Source of the DNA: Acidobacteriota bacterium
GTDB taxonomy: Bacteria; Acidobacteriota; Terriglobia; UBA7540
DNA length: 64,000 nucleotides
NCBI GenBank assembly: GCA_021817045.1
Contig: JAKAWG010000003.1
Location: 62,001-126,000, forward strand
Direction: 5' to 3'
Shown here: in pieces, positions 1 to 8,200 of the stretch
Numbering within the stretch: position 1 is the first letter of the stretch
How the letters are laid out: every line of letters starts with the position of its first letter
Made by a program: the position numbers and the translations under genes
Notes under the pieces: generated by a model
Told to the model about the DNA's origin: nothing
What the model saw: the letters and a program-made list of their open reading frames with translations, nothing else
The model's database searches: none

Positions 1-1026
1 GTCACCGCGCTCCACGTCCAGATCGCGAATGCCGGCAACTTGCTGCTCGGGCGTGTTCGGAATCTGATAATGATTGCCCCGCAGAGACACGAGAAAGCGG
101 AACTGGTTTTCCGGCGATTGGTTAAAGAGCACCGATCCAAAGCCGCCAAGCCCGCTTTCCTGATCGTGGAGAACGGTTGGAGTGGGGGTGCTCAAGCCGA
201 GATCGGAGCGATTGCCATTGACGCTCGCGTAGTAAGACAGGCGCTGCGTATGGCTGCCAAAACTTAGCAGGTCATCGGTCTGATTAAAGTTGCCGCCGGA
301 CAGGATCAATTCGCCTTCGTTGTTGCGGTTGAAGCCAGAAGGAGTGACCGCATTGAAAAATCCATACGTCCGGTCACCATACTCGGAAGAGTAGCCGCCG
401 GTTTGCACCTGGAGCGAGTTTACGTTCTTCGGGTCAATGCCCGGGCCGACGTTGCTCGCGATATTTGTGTTGAGATCCGGAATCCCGTCAATAAACCAGC
501 TTTCCTGATGCCCGCCGCGCACGTGGAGCATGTCGTGGACCATGTATGCTCCAGGAACGAAATCCGTGATCATCGACATGCTGTTCGAGAGGTCGGCGCC
601 GGGAGTGTGATTGATTTGTTTGCGCGTGACGAGCGTCTGCGTGGTGGATGTCTGCTCGTTCAGCAGCGCGGGCGCGCCGGAGACCGTCACCGCTTGCTTT
701 GCTATCCGAATCTTCATCCAGAGATGTAAAACTGGTCCAAGGCCAGGTTGCACCGTCACAGACACTTTGATCGGCGCGAAGCCCGGCGCAGCGGCGGAAA
801 TTATATACGCGCCGGGGGGAACGTCGCGAAATTGGAATTCGCCGCTCGCATTGGATTTTTGCGTTTTCGCCCACACGCCGCTTTGCGCGGACAGTGTGAC
901 CATGGCGCCGGCGATGGGGCGGTGCTGAGGGTCGTGAACAACGCCGCGCACCGTGCCAGCCGTTTCCGCTCCGTACAAGACGGCGGCAATGGCTAAAAGC
1001 GTGACAATTAGGAAGGCGCTTCGCAT
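1..1026 (-). CDS. TonB-dependent receptor, N-terminal part (Oar-like), cut by window edge
   Basis: An outer-membrane receptor of the carboxypeptidase-regulatory-domain TonB class, expected to import a large substrate (often glycans or siderophores) with TonB energy. Reading the minus strand from the ATG at 1026 gives 342 codons with no stop up to the window edge, which is why the ORF track lacks it. A signal peptide (MRSAFLIVTLLAIAAVLYG) is followed by a CarboxypepD_reg beta-sandwich around residues 22-105 (GTVRGVVHDPQHRPIAGA, then DVPPGAY) and by a plug domain from about 120 (LHVRGGHQESWFIDGIPD, VQTGGYSSEYGDRTYG). The start of the barrel follows. The Cys-rich gene at 1141-1536 lies 114 bases upstream on the same strand, so the two may be co-transcribed. 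Substrate unknown. The family call is firm; the C-terminal barrel lies outside the window. Confidence 0.9.
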   Translation of the reverse strand, partial: MRSAFLIVTLLAIAAVLYGAETAGTVRGVVHDPQHRPIAGAMVTLSAQSGVWAKTQKSNASGEFQFRDVPPGAYIISAAAPGFAPIKVSVTVQPGLGPVLHLWMKIRIAKQAVTVSGAPALLNEQTSTTQTLVTRKQINHTPGADLSNSMSMITDFVPGAYMVHDMLHVRGGHQESWFIDGIPDLNTNIASNVGPGIDPKNVNSLQVQTGGYSSEYGDRTYGFFNAVTPSGFNRNNEGELILSGGNFNQTDDLLSFGSHTQRLSYYASVNGNRSDLGLSTPTPTVLHDQESGLGGFGSVLFNQSPENQFRFLVSLRGNHYQIPNTPEQQVAGIRDLDVERGD

Positions 1027-1140
1027 TTCTTACTCCGAAGTAATCGGACAATTTCGGGCGCGCAGCGCACCCATACACCGGTGCGCATGCCGACACAAAG
1101 GTACGCATCCATTTGCACGTGCGGTATGAAGTGAGAAAGT

Positions 1141-1536
1141 TCAGCTATTTGGAGGATGAAAAGCTGGGAGTGTGTATCCTGTGAGCGGGCGAGGCCCCGA
1201 GAACCACGACGGACCTAAAGAGTAAGGCAGGAGGAAGAGGGGTTCCTGGTCAAGCACCTCAGGGTAAAAGTGCACGTAACTGGGGGCGAGAGCTAGCGGT
1301 TTACTGGAAACGGAACGACGACAGCCGACCGTGCAACTATCAGCTTGCCGGCTGGCAGGCATCGGGCAGCAGCCGGACATGGGTGAATTGCCCATTCGGC
1401 AATGCCCGTTCGCGCAGCACGAAGCCGATCCGCAGCAACGCGGCTTAGCGGCTTCCGAATGAAGTCCTGTAAGTGGAGGGAGGGCTTGCACCGTCAACGC
1501 CGAAAGCAGCAGCCAAGCACTCCACTTCGGTCTCAT
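1141..1536 (-). CDS. Secreted Cys-rich hypothetical protein
   Basis: 131 residues, function not recognised. The N-terminus (WLLLSALTVQALPPLTG) looks like a signal peptide. It is followed by a dense cysteine region at about residues 33-73 with paired cysteines (CCGSASCCANGHC, then SGCCP, then CTVGCRR), and a Pro- and aromatic-rich tail without cysteines. Paired Cys with His and Met suggests metal binding (copper or a similar soft metal) or a disulfide-knotted small domain; this is inference. It sits directly upstream of the TonB receptor on the same strand, which fits a role linked to uptake or envelope metal handling. The antisense ORF at 1402-1635 is shorter and has no recognisable features. 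Confidence 0.6.
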   Translation of the reverse strand: MRPKWSAWLLLSALTVQALPPLTGLHSEAAKPRCCGSASCCANGHCRMGNSPMSGCCPMPASRQADSCTVGCRRSVSSKPLALAPSYVHFYPEVLDQEPLFLLPYSLGPSWFSGPRPLTGYTLPAFHPPNS

Positions 1537-1631
1537 AGGACAAAAATACCATCCTGGCTTCCAAGCGGCAACTCATTCACAAGTCGTGGTAAACTCCGTT
1601 CTTTGCCTCATTTATCACGGGAAGGGAAGCC

Positions 1632-2921
1632 ATGACTCGACAAGAAGTGATTCAAAAACACAAGGATTACATATTCTCCTGCGTCGTCAATTACTATACC
1701 GAGCCGCTGGTGGCTGACCGGGGCGAAGGGAAGTACATCTGGGACATTGAAGGCCGGCGCTATCTCGACTTCTTCGGCGGTATCCTGACGATCAGCGTGG
1801 GGCACTGCAACCCGAAAGTGACCAAGCGGATCAAGGCGCAGGTGGACCGGTTGCAGCATACTTCCACGGTCTATCCGAACGAGCACATCGTCGCGCTCGC
1901 CGAAAAGCTGGCGGCCATCACTCCGGGGCGGCTGCAAAAGAGCTTCTTCACAAATAGCGGCACAGAAGCGAACGAGGCTGCGGTGTTGCTCGCCCGGATG
2001 GCTACCGGCAGCTTCGAGGTAGTGGCGCTCCGCCACGGCTACAGCGGCCACTCGCTGCTGACAAAATCCCTGACGGCTCAGGCTCCGTGGCGCCGCGCTG
2101 GAGTTCTCAGCATTGGCGTATCGCACGCGTTGAGTCCTTACTGCTACCGCTGCCCCTTGGGGCTTCAGTATCCAAGCTGCGGCGTGGCCTGCGCACACGA
2201 CCTGGAGGACGTCATCCGCACGACCACGTCCGGCCGCATCGCCGCTTTTCTTGCCGAGCCGATTCAGGGCGTCGGCGGCTTCATCACTCCGCCCAAAGAA
2301 TACTTCAAGATCGCCTTCAACATCGTCAAGAAGTACGGCGGGCTGTTTATCTCGGACGAAGTGCAGACGGGTTTCGGAAGAACGGGAAAGAAGTGGTTCG
2401 GCATCGAGCACTGGGAAGTTGAGCCGGACATTCTGACCACGGCCAAAGGCATGGCGAACGGGACGCCGGTGGGCGTGACCGTGGCCACGCCCGAAATCGC
2501 GGATGCGTTTCAAGGCATGACGATCTCGACTTTCGGCGGCAACGCCGTGACTTCGGTGGCCGCGAAGGCGACCATCGAAGTGATTGAGGAAGAGAAACTG
2601 CTTGAAAATTGCGACCGCGTGGGCCGCGCCTTGCGCAGCAAACTGGAAGCCCTTCAGCAGAAACATCCGCTGATGGGCGACGTGCGCGGCATGGGCCTGA
2701 TGCAGGGCGTGGAGCTGGTGAAAGATCGCGCCAGCAAAGAACCCGCGCCAGAAGAGACCAACCGCGTGATGGACCGCGCTAAAGTGAACGGGCTGCTGAT
2801 TGGCAAGGGAGGGCTTTATGGCAACGTGCTGCGCATCTCGCCTCCCCTCAACATCAGCGAAGCAGACGTGGAAGAGGCGGCTCGCATTCTCGACAAAGCG
2901 TTTTCCGAAGTCGAAGCATAG
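1632..2921 (+). CDS. Class III PLP-dependent aminotransferase (alanine-glyoxylate / 4-aminobutyrate type)
   Basis: A fold-type I pyridoxal-phosphate aminotransferase of 429 residues, the usual length. Visible family signatures are GRRYLDFFGGI near residue 40, FTNSGTEANEAA near residue 105 (phosphate-binding loop), LFISDEVQTGFGRTG near residue 240 (the Asp that pairs with the PLP pyridine) and DILTTAKGMANG near residue 270 (the Schiff-base Lys). A Cys-rich stretch (YCYRCPLGLQYPSCGVAC) at about residues 171-188 resembles that of AGXT2-like alanine-glyoxylate aminotransferases. Cytosolic. The amino donor cannot be fixed from sequence: alanine, beta-alanine, GABA or ornithine are all possible. 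The purine-rich stretch GGGAAGGGAAGCC before the ATG supports the start. The 654-residue antisense ORF over it is a His/Gln/Arg-rich shadow. Confidence 0.9.
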   Translation: MTRQEVIQKHKDYIFSCVVNYYTEPLVADRGEGKYIWDIEGRRYLDFFGGILTISVGHCNPKVTKRIKAQVDRLQHTSTVYPNEHIVALAEKLAAITPGRLQKSFFTNSGTEANEAAVLLARMATGSFEVVALRHGYSGHSLLTKSLTAQAPWRRAGVLSIGVSHALSPYCYRCPLGLQYPSCGVACAHDLEDVIRTTTSGRIAAFLAEPIQGVGGFITPPKEYFKIAFNIVKKYGGLFISDEVQTGFGRTGKKWFGIEHWEVEPDILTTAKGMANGTPVGVTVATPEIADAFQGMTISTFGGNAVTSVAAKATIEVIEEEKLLENCDRVGRALRSKLEALQQKHPLMGDVRGMGLMQGVELVKDRASKEPAPEETNRVMDRAKVNGLLIGKGGLYGNVLRISPPLNISEADVEEAARILDKAFSEVEA

Positions 2922-2963
2922 ACCGGAGGCGCGAAGCGCGCGGTCACGCAACCCCCAAAAAGT

Positions 2964-4298
2964 GTGGCAACGGTTAACCGCATTCTTTCGAGCGTCAAGG
3001 CCGATCTGCCGTGCGACCCTCTCGCGCGCTCGGCCTCGCTCTTTTTCACTGGCTTCGTGCTGACGCTTGTGGTCTCGGTCGCCGCCACGCAGATCTTCCT
3101 TTCGCTGGCGGGCGTTTGCACATTCGCTTACCTGCTGAGGACGCGGCCACGGATCGCCTTTCCGCCCGTGAAGCTGCCGCTCGCTCTCTTCTGTGTGTTC
3201 ACCATCGTTCCTGTGTTCTTCGCGGAGACGCCCGCTGCCGGCGCGTTCGAGGTGCGCAAGCTGACGCTTTTCCTGATCCTGTTGTTTGCGGTGAACCTGG
3301 TCGAAAGCTCGCGCCACTTGCTCTTTCTCCTTCGAGGCCTGTTCGTAACGTCGGCGCTGGCGGGCGTGCTGGCGGTGGGGCAGTTCGTCCGCCAGTATCG
3401 GGAAGTCCGCCTCCAGCACCCGCACCGTTTTTATTTTTTCATGACGGTCTCGCGCATCCACGGGTTTGTGGGCAACTGGATGAACTTCGGCGGCCAGCAA
3501 ATGCTGGTCTTCCTGATGATCGGTGGGTTTCTGCTGCTCGGCTGGCGAGCGACAGCCGCACCAGCCAACCACCCCTTAGTCTCCTCCTTTGAAATGAGGG
3601 GAGCCGCAGGCGGGGTAGTTAGGCGCACGGCGGTGGAATGGGTCTGCGGCGGGATCATTGCTTTGTCGATCCTGCTGAATTTTACGCGCAGCGTTTGGTT
3701 GGGTTGCTTCGCCGGCGCCGTATACGTAGTGGCGCGGCGAAGAGCGCGATGGCTGTGGACGCTGCCGGTTCTCGTCGCGCTGATCCTTGTGGCCGGCCCG
3801 TCGCTCGTGCGTCACCGGGCGGAGTCCGTTCTTCATCCGGAACGCGATCCTTCCGCCGCGATCCGCCTCGAAATGTGGCGAGTGGGGCTGAGAATGGTTG
3901 AGCGGCATCCGCTGGTCGGCGTAGGACCGGACAACATCCCCGAAGCGTATGATCTTTATCTTCCGCCCGGTGAGGCTCCGATTGCGGGCTATCATGGCCA
4001 CCTTCACAACGATTTCGTGCAGCTTGCGGCCGAGCGCGGGCTACCTTGCCTCGCTGCGTGGGTGTGGTTCATGGTCGCCTTGATCGCGGCCACGGTGCGT
4101 TGCGCGCGCAAGCTTCGAAAATTCCGGTGGGTGGCGCACGGAGCAATTGCTGCCTCGCTTGCGCTCGTCACCGAGGGTTTTTTTGAATTCAACTTCGGCT
4201 CCACGCCCGTTCTCATGGTATTTCTGTTTCTTGCGGCCCTGCCTTTCGCCGTCGAGCGGATCGAGCGGCTGGAAGAAACGCGGCCCGCAGCGCTGTAG
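2964..4298 (+). CDS. O-antigen ligase / Wzy-type polymerase family membrane protein
   Basis: A 444-residue polytopic inner-membrane protein starting at GTG. About ten to twelve hydrophobic segments are seen. The Wzy_C signature lies near residue 320-365: RHPLVGVGPDN, then GHLHNDFVQLAAERG. The H-x-H-N-D-x-x-x-Q motif in the large periplasmic loop is typical of ligases that transfer polymerised glycan from undecaprenyl-PP. It could act on O-antigen, exopolysaccharide or a protein glycan. The MurJ/MviN-type flippase follows 145 bases downstream, consistent with surface-polysaccharide export. Oddity: residues about 201-222 are encoded by a palindromic intergenic-type repeat carried in frame (listed separately). 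It forms a polar insert between membrane segments. Confidence 0.85.
   Translation: MATVNRILSSVKADLPCDPLARSASLFFTGFVLTLVVSVAATQIFLSLAGVCTFAYLLRTRPRIAFPPVKLPLALFCVFTIVPVFFAETPAAGAFEVRKLTLFLILLFAVNLVESSRHLLFLLRGLFVTSALAGVLAVGQFVRQYREVRLQHPHRFYFFMTVSRIHGFVGNWMNFGGQQMLVFLMIGGFLLLGWRATAAPANHPLVSSFEMRGAAGGVVRRTAVEWVCGGIIALSILLNFTRSVWLGCFAGAVYVVARRRARWLWTLPVLVALILVAGPSLVRHRAESVLHPERDPSAAIRLEMWRVGLRMVERHPLVGVGPDNIPEAYDLYLPPGEAPIAGYHGHLHNDFVQLAAERGLPCLAAWVWFMVALIAATVRCARKLRKFRWVAHGAIAASLALVTEGFFEFNFGSTPVLMVFLFLAALPFAVERIERLEETRPAAL
3565..3623. repeat. Palindromic REP-like repeat embedded in the O-antigen ligase gene
   Basis: The ends CCAACCACCCC and GGGGTAGTTAGG are near-perfect inverted arms (the exact complement would be GGGGTGGTTGG). 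The middle carries CTCCTTTGAAATGAGG. This architecture, 'accaccCC ... CTCCTTT-GAAA-...AGGGG ... GGGGTGGTT', is a well-known class of dispersed bacterial palindromic element that normally lies between genes. Here it is translated as about 20 residues without breaking the frame. Confidence 0.6.
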
Positions 4299-4443
4299 CG
4301 GCGTATAAAAGCAAGTCAAAAATTAAAAGTCAAAAGAAAGCACAGGATCGGTCTAACATTTGACCCGCTACTTTTTGCCTTTGACCTGGCGTTACGGTTC
4401 GCCATAGGTCGCACTCGCACTGGGAGATCCCACAGAACAATCA
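4299..4443. other. Spacer between O-antigen ligase and flippase genes
   Basis: AT-rich compared with its flanks. It contains near-direct and inverted copies of AAAAGTCAAAAG / CTTTTTGCCTTTGAC. No gene or clear promoter is seen. The inverted copies could form a hairpin between the two genes. Confidence 0.4.
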
Positions 4444-5994
4444 ATGCCCTCCAAGCGACACTTGCTCCGCAGTTCGATGGTGGTGGGCTTCTTTTCTTTT
4501 CTTGGCGCGCTCACCGGCATTCTCGTTGAAACCAGCATTGCCGCTCATCTTGGCCTTTCCCGCAACTCCGACACTTACTACGTTGCCCTGACGATTCCTT
4601 ACATTATTACCAATCTGATCTCGGCCACGGGCCAGTTTTCCCTGGTTCCATTCTTCGCCTCGTTTGACAGCCAGCAGGCTGCGGGCGATCTGTGGCACGG
4701 CTTCAGTTACGCTATCAATACTATCGCTCTCGGGTTGTTTTCGGTTGCGGTAGTGGGACTCGCGGCGGCTCCAATCCTCGTGCGCGTGATCGCGCCGGGT
4801 TTCACGGCGGCGCAGTTCGCCGCGTCCGCTCAGCTCGCGCGCTGGCTGATGTTCATCATCGTACCGGCTGGAATTGGAGAAGTCTTCCGGTCGTTTCTGT
4901 TCAGCCAGCATCGTTTTGCGCTGAGCTCGGCGGCAGGCTTTTTTCGGAACGTGTGCGTGATCGTCTTTATCGTATTTGGATTTCGCCGCTACCACGATTA
5001 CAGCATCGTGATGGGTTACTTCGCCGGCTACTTCTTCCAGGTGGCCGTCCTCGGCGGGCAGGTGCTGTGGTCGTTTCCTGTCCGCTACGTGCTCACATTG
5101 CGAGGAGCGGGGCAATCGTTTCGCAGGTTGCGGGGCGCAGGAGCCTCGCAGATTCTTGCGGCGCTCGCGTGGCAGGCCCTGGCGCTGATCGAGCGGGTGA
5201 TCGGCTCGTTTCTTCCGCCCGGCACGATTACCGCGCTCAATTATGGCTTGAAGATCATGAGCACTATCGCCGAGTTGCTGGCGGGAAGCATCGGCACGAG
5301 CTCCTTGCCCGGGCTTTCCCGCGCCGTCGCCAACGGGTTCCGGGAAGGCGCGCAAAAAATTATGGAGGAGACGCTGGAGCTCAGCCTCGTGCTGGTGACG
5401 CCGATCATGGTGTGCTGCCTGGTGCTACCGCGGCCCATCATGCAGCTTGTCTTCGAGCGCGGCAGCTTCTCCGCTCAGGCTACGAGCCGCATGGGAGAGA
5501 TTTTCTTCTTGTACTGCCTGAGCCTGCTGGGCTACTCGTTTACGCGCCTGCTTAACTATTTTCTTTTTGCACGGCATGAGATGAGCATTTTTCTGCGCTT
5601 GTCGCTGCTCTATTACGGGCTCACCGCCGCGCTTGACCTGACCTACGTCGGCATTTTTCGCCTTGGACCGAAAGGCATCCCGCTCGCTTTGCTGACTTCC
5701 GTTTCTGTGACCTCCGCCGTCATTTACTCCCGCGATGTCGCCGGCGTGCGAGGCGTCTTCGACCGGCAATTCAAAATTCTGGCCGGTAAGTGCACCGTCG
5801 CGGCGGTTCTGGCTGCGGCCGCCATGTGGAGCCTCAAGACGTGGATTCCAGCGCCAAACTACGGGGTATCGCTGTTCTATTTTCTGTGCTTCGTTTGCGG
5901 GGTGGGCTGCGCCGTGTTTGCAGCAGTGCTGGCGGCGTGGCGGGCGATTCCGGCGGCCGAGCTTATTGAAATCTGGCAGAAGCCGGAGAGTTAG
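4444..5994 (+). CDS. MurJ/MviN-family lipid-linked oligosaccharide flippase
   Basis: A 516-residue membrane protein of the MOP exporter superfamily with about 13-14 hydrophobic segments. The N-terminus (MVVGFFSFLGALTGILVETSIAAHLG) and the phrase LISATGQFSLVPFFASF match the MurJ/MviN pattern. Internal LPGLSRAVANG and VLPRPIMQLVFERGSFSA are the conserved motifs after the seventh segment. MurJ flips lipid II for peptidoglycan; paralogues flip polysaccharide intermediates. Because it follows the O-antigen ligase gene, a role in surface polysaccharide rather than murein is plausible, so murJ is not assigned. No promoter is evident upstream. Confidence 0.85.
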   Translation: MPSKRHLLRSSMVVGFFSFLGALTGILVETSIAAHLGLSRNSDTYYVALTIPYIITNLISATGQFSLVPFFASFDSQQAAGDLWHGFSYAINTIALGLFSVAVVGLAAAPILVRVIAPGFTAAQFAASAQLARWLMFIIVPAGIGEVFRSFLFSQHRFALSSAAGFFRNVCVIVFIVFGFRRYHDYSIVMGYFAGYFFQVAVLGGQVLWSFPVRYVLTLRGAGQSFRRLRGAGASQILAALAWQALALIERVIGSFLPPGTITALNYGLKIMSTIAELLAGSIGTSSLPGLSRAVANGFREGAQKIMEETLELSLVLVTPIMVCCLVLPRPIMQLVFERGSFSAQATSRMGEIFFLYCLSLLGYSFTRLLNYFLFARHEMSIFLRLSLLYYGLTAALDLTYVGIFRLGPKGIPLALLTSVSVTSAVIYSRDVAGVRGVFDRQFKILAGKCTVAAVLAAAAMWSLKTWIPAPNYGVSLFYFLCFVCGVGCAVFAAVLAAWRAIPAAELIEIWQKPES

Positions 5995-6782
5995 CGAGCG
6001 AAAAGCAGATTCTTTGGGGCCGATTGAAAACATCGGCCCTCAGAATGACGTCATTGTGAGCGCGGCGAGGAACCTGCCCTGAAGATTTCGGTCGATATCC
6101 CTCACCCGGCTCACTCCGCTCGCCACCCTCTCCCCAAGGGAGAGGGCATCGAACCAAAATTTGCGGCGCTGCTGTCCAATTCCCGATTTGAGGCTGCCGG
6201 ACGAATAGCGCTTTCTTCCAGTTCCCGATTATTGGTATGACGTGTCCAATTCCCGATTGGCGGCGATAGCTCTGTGGCCTTTGTGGTGAAAAAGTTCTAA
6301 CACGGAGGTCACAGAAATTCTCCGTGTTCGATCCTGGGCGGCGCTGAAAACACAGAGGGTCTCATTTTTGTGGCGGCCGTCAGCAAGCCACTTGATCGAC
6401 TAGCCAGTCCGAGCAAACGTCCCGGAGCGGGCGGAACGTGCTGAGCTGCGGCCACCGGCAACGCCAGCCAAGGCATTGTCGCGGGGCGCCTGCACAAAGC
6501 CGAGTGCGGCGAAGCGTTCAGTTTCAGAGCACCCGAGCTATCGGGCCGGGTGAGCTACGGTTCCGGGGTCGAACCGCAGAAAGAATCGCCGGGGCGGGCG
6601 GCGACAAGAAACACTCTACACCACTCAAATGAGACAGCGGATACAGGTGAGACCACTGAGACAGTTTTTTTCGAGCGGAGTTGACCTCGTCCGAGACAGG
6701 AGTTACACCGCGGCCGGCTGGTCCGTGCTGGGATTGGTTATAATACCCTCGTAGCTGAAGATAATCCTGTTCAGGTCAGTTC
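5995..6782. other. Long repeat-rich intergenic region
   Basis: About 790 bases without a convincing gene. It holds a GGAATGAC-type repeat (about 6002-6060), a 'CCCTCACCCGGCTC...CTCTCCCCAAGGGAGAGGG' palindromic element (about 6098-6147), three direct copies of a 'CCAATTCCCGATT'-like word (about 6176, 6220, 6246), a 'TGTGGCCTTTGTGGTGAAAAAGTT ... CACGGAGGTCACAGA' element (about 6271-6318) and a GAGACAG repeat cluster (6628-6670). The short ORFs here have no recognisable family. It looks like a graveyard of dispersed elements. A TATAAT hexamer at 6739-6744 probably belongs to the promoter of the methyltransferase gene. Confidence 0.6.
6628..6670. repeat. GAGACAG repeat cluster, copy 1
   Basis: Three spaced copies of (T)GAGAC(AG) end in a T-run: ATGAGACAG ... 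GTGAGACC ... TGAGACAGTTTTTTT. A similar cluster in opposite orientation lies at 21366-21401 (GAAAAAACTGTCTCA ... TGTCTCC ... TGTCTCAC). The shared layout points to a dispersed element, possibly the end of a former insertion sequence. Confidence 0.45.
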
Positions 6783-7517
6783 ATGCCTACCCCGATGAAC
6801 GCGCTGCCAAACCCGCTCTGGCACCAGACTGACTGGGACGAAGAGAAGGGCGCAACTTTCTGGAAGATCTTTTCAGAGGTTGGCCGGGAGCTGTTCTTTT
6901 CGCATCGGGCAGGCGCAGTTTTTTTGGACGTGGTTAGACGGCATTTAGGCCGCCGCGTACTGGACTTAGGTTGCGGTGACGGCACGCTGGTTATGGAAAT
7001 GCGCAGGCGGGGCTACGATGCTATTGGTGCCGATCCGAGTGCGCCCGAGGGCCCGCACTTCGTGCGATCAAGAGGCACGGAGCTAGGGGCGCTCGGAGAC
7101 GAGCCATTTGATTCGGTTGTATCGCTTGAGACATTCGAGCACGTGCTTCCGGATCAACTCCCGGCAACGCTTTGCGGCATCGCTCGCGTTTTGAAGCCTG
7201 GCGGCAAACTGATCTTTACGGTGCCGTTCGAGGAGGACATGGTGCAAGCGATTTGTGTCTGCCCGGATTGCCATGCCGTGTTCCACCGCTTCCAGCACCA
7301 ACAATCGTTTTCGCGCCAAAAGCTGAGGAACCTGCTGGAGCCAGCCGGTTTCGATCTCCTATCCTTCCGTGAGTTCGAGGTTCCAATCGGGGTGCGGTAT
7401 GTACCTGCCTTCCTGCGGTCCCTGTACTCGCACGCGTGGGGCTGGCTAAAGAAGGTATGCCACCGGAACGTCAGCCTGCTCGTTGTCGCTCAGCGCCGGG
7501 TCGTGGTAGGTCCCTGA
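6783..7517 (+). CDS. Class I SAM-dependent methyltransferase
   Basis: 244 residues. A Rossmann methyltransferase core is clear: motif I VLDLGCGDGTLVMEM (about residues 59-73), acidic motif II IGADPS, and FDSVVSLETFEHVLPD as the motif III/IV region before a LKPGGKLIFTVPF post-motif. This is the Methyltransf_11 / UbiE-like arrangement. After the core comes CVCPDCHAVFHRFQHQQSF, a Cys/His cluster seen in some methyltransferases of this group and possibly zinc binding. Substrate unknown. The flanks are repeat-rich spacers, so the gene stands alone. The upstream TATAAT at 6739 lies about 38 bases before the ATG. Confidence 0.8.
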   Translation: MPTPMNALPNPLWHQTDWDEEKGATFWKIFSEVGRELFFSHRAGAVFLDVVRRHLGRRVLDLGCGDGTLVMEMRRRGYDAIGADPSAPEGPHFVRSRGTELGALGDEPFDSVVSLETFEHVLPDQLPATLCGIARVLKPGGKLIFTVPFEEDMVQAICVCPDCHAVFHRFQHQQSFSRQKLRNLLEPAGFDLLSFREFEVPIGVRYVPAFLRSLYSHAWGWLKKVCHRNVSLLVVAQRRVVVGP

Positions 7518-7807
7518 GCGTTTGTTGAAAAGCACCTCGGGACGACGTCATTCCGAGCGTCACATGGGTCTGCAGCCCGCCCATGTAGATGAAAATCACT
7601 ATCGCTGTCACCCCGCGAGAGCGGGGGTCTAGCTTACTGGATTCCCGCTTTCGTGGGAATGACCCGTAAAGGGTGGCTTATGCAACTCCTTAGTCATCCA
7701 GTTGGAAGACGAACTCCCAGAAGCGCTTCCCTCCCTTGCAGTGCGTATGAAGCAGTAAAATTGATGGGCACTGTGGAAACAAAAAAAGGACACGGAGAGT
7801 TCAACCC
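7518..7807. other. Intergenic region with palindromic repeats
   Basis: No gene is seen. A compound repeat at 7601-7663 contains CCCCGCGAGAGCGGGG and ATTCCCGCTTTCGTGGGAATGAC, both self-complementary. It belongs to the GGAATGAC-type repeats found elsewhere in the window. Confidence 0.5.
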
Positions 7808-8029
7808 ATGCCAATTATCAACGTGAAACTTGTTGAAGGCGCGTTCCGGATCGAACAGAAACATGAGTTGCTGTCTAGACTTACCGATGCAGTTGAGGCT
7901 GTTTATCCCGGTCTGCGAGATGTGACTTCTGTAACCATCGAGGAGGTCAAAGACTGGGGCATCGGCGGCCAGTCGATCAACGCGCAGAAGGTTGCCACAC
8001 ATGCGGCGAAAAATCTGAAAACATCCTGA
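7808..8029 (+). CDS. 4-oxalocrotonate tautomerase family protein
   Basis: A 73-residue protein with the family start MPIINVKLVEG; removal of Met exposes the catalytic Pro1 used as general base. The length fits the short hexameric 4-OT class. Further family-like features are a central amphipathic helix (KHELLSRLTDAVEAV) and a strand-turn with VTIEEVKDWGIGGQ. It would interconvert keto and enol forms of small dicarbonyl acids in the cytosol. The true substrate cannot be read from sequence. An A- and G-rich stretch (AAAAAAAGGACACGGAGAG) precedes the ATG and contains a plausible ribosome-binding site. It stands alone between repeat-bearing spacers. Confidence 0.75.
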   Translation: MPIINVKLVEGAFRIEQKHELLSRLTDAVEAVYPGLRDVTSVTIEEVKDWGIGGQSINAQKVATHAAKNLKTS

Positions 8030-8094
8030 GCCCTGGGCTCATGACGCGGAGCGCAGGCGACCCCTCGTCCTCTGTCCCACAAAAGGTGATTTTC

Positions 8095-8157
8095 GAGAGA
8101 GCGCAGCGAGAAATTTGCTTGTCGTTAGCCGCTCAAGCGGATTCCTCGGAATGACGG
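8095..8157. repeat. GGAATGAC-type dispersed repeat
   Basis: The sequence GAGAGAGCGCAGCGAGAAATTTGC ... GGATTCCTCGGAATGAC between the tautomerase and polA genes matches the same theme at 12691-12782 (AAGCAGATTTCTCGCTCCGCTCGGAATGAC) and 6002-6060. Short internal palindromes are present. Confidence 0.5.
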
Positions 8158-8200
8158 CGCATCGTGAACAGTTTCATGGAACGACCCATCAGCTTCAGAC

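Noticed and set aside
488-1108. 206-residue minus-strand ORF at the left edge
   Set aside because: Wrong frame. The correct minus-strand frame (1026 to edge) encodes a TonB receptor with signal peptide and plug domain.
1608-3572. 654-residue minus-strand ORF over the aminotransferase and O-antigen ligase genes
   Set aside because: Rich in His, Gln and Arg with no domain; it is the antisense frame of two well-supported genes on the plus strand.
6541-6600. tRNA-like GGTTCCGGGGTCGAACC stretch
   Set aside because: Resembles a T-arm by chance, but no acceptor or anticodon stem can be formed around it.
6309-6632. Short ORFs on both strands in the long spacer before the methyltransferase
   Set aside because: No ribosome-binding site, no family similarity, and located among dispersed repeats.
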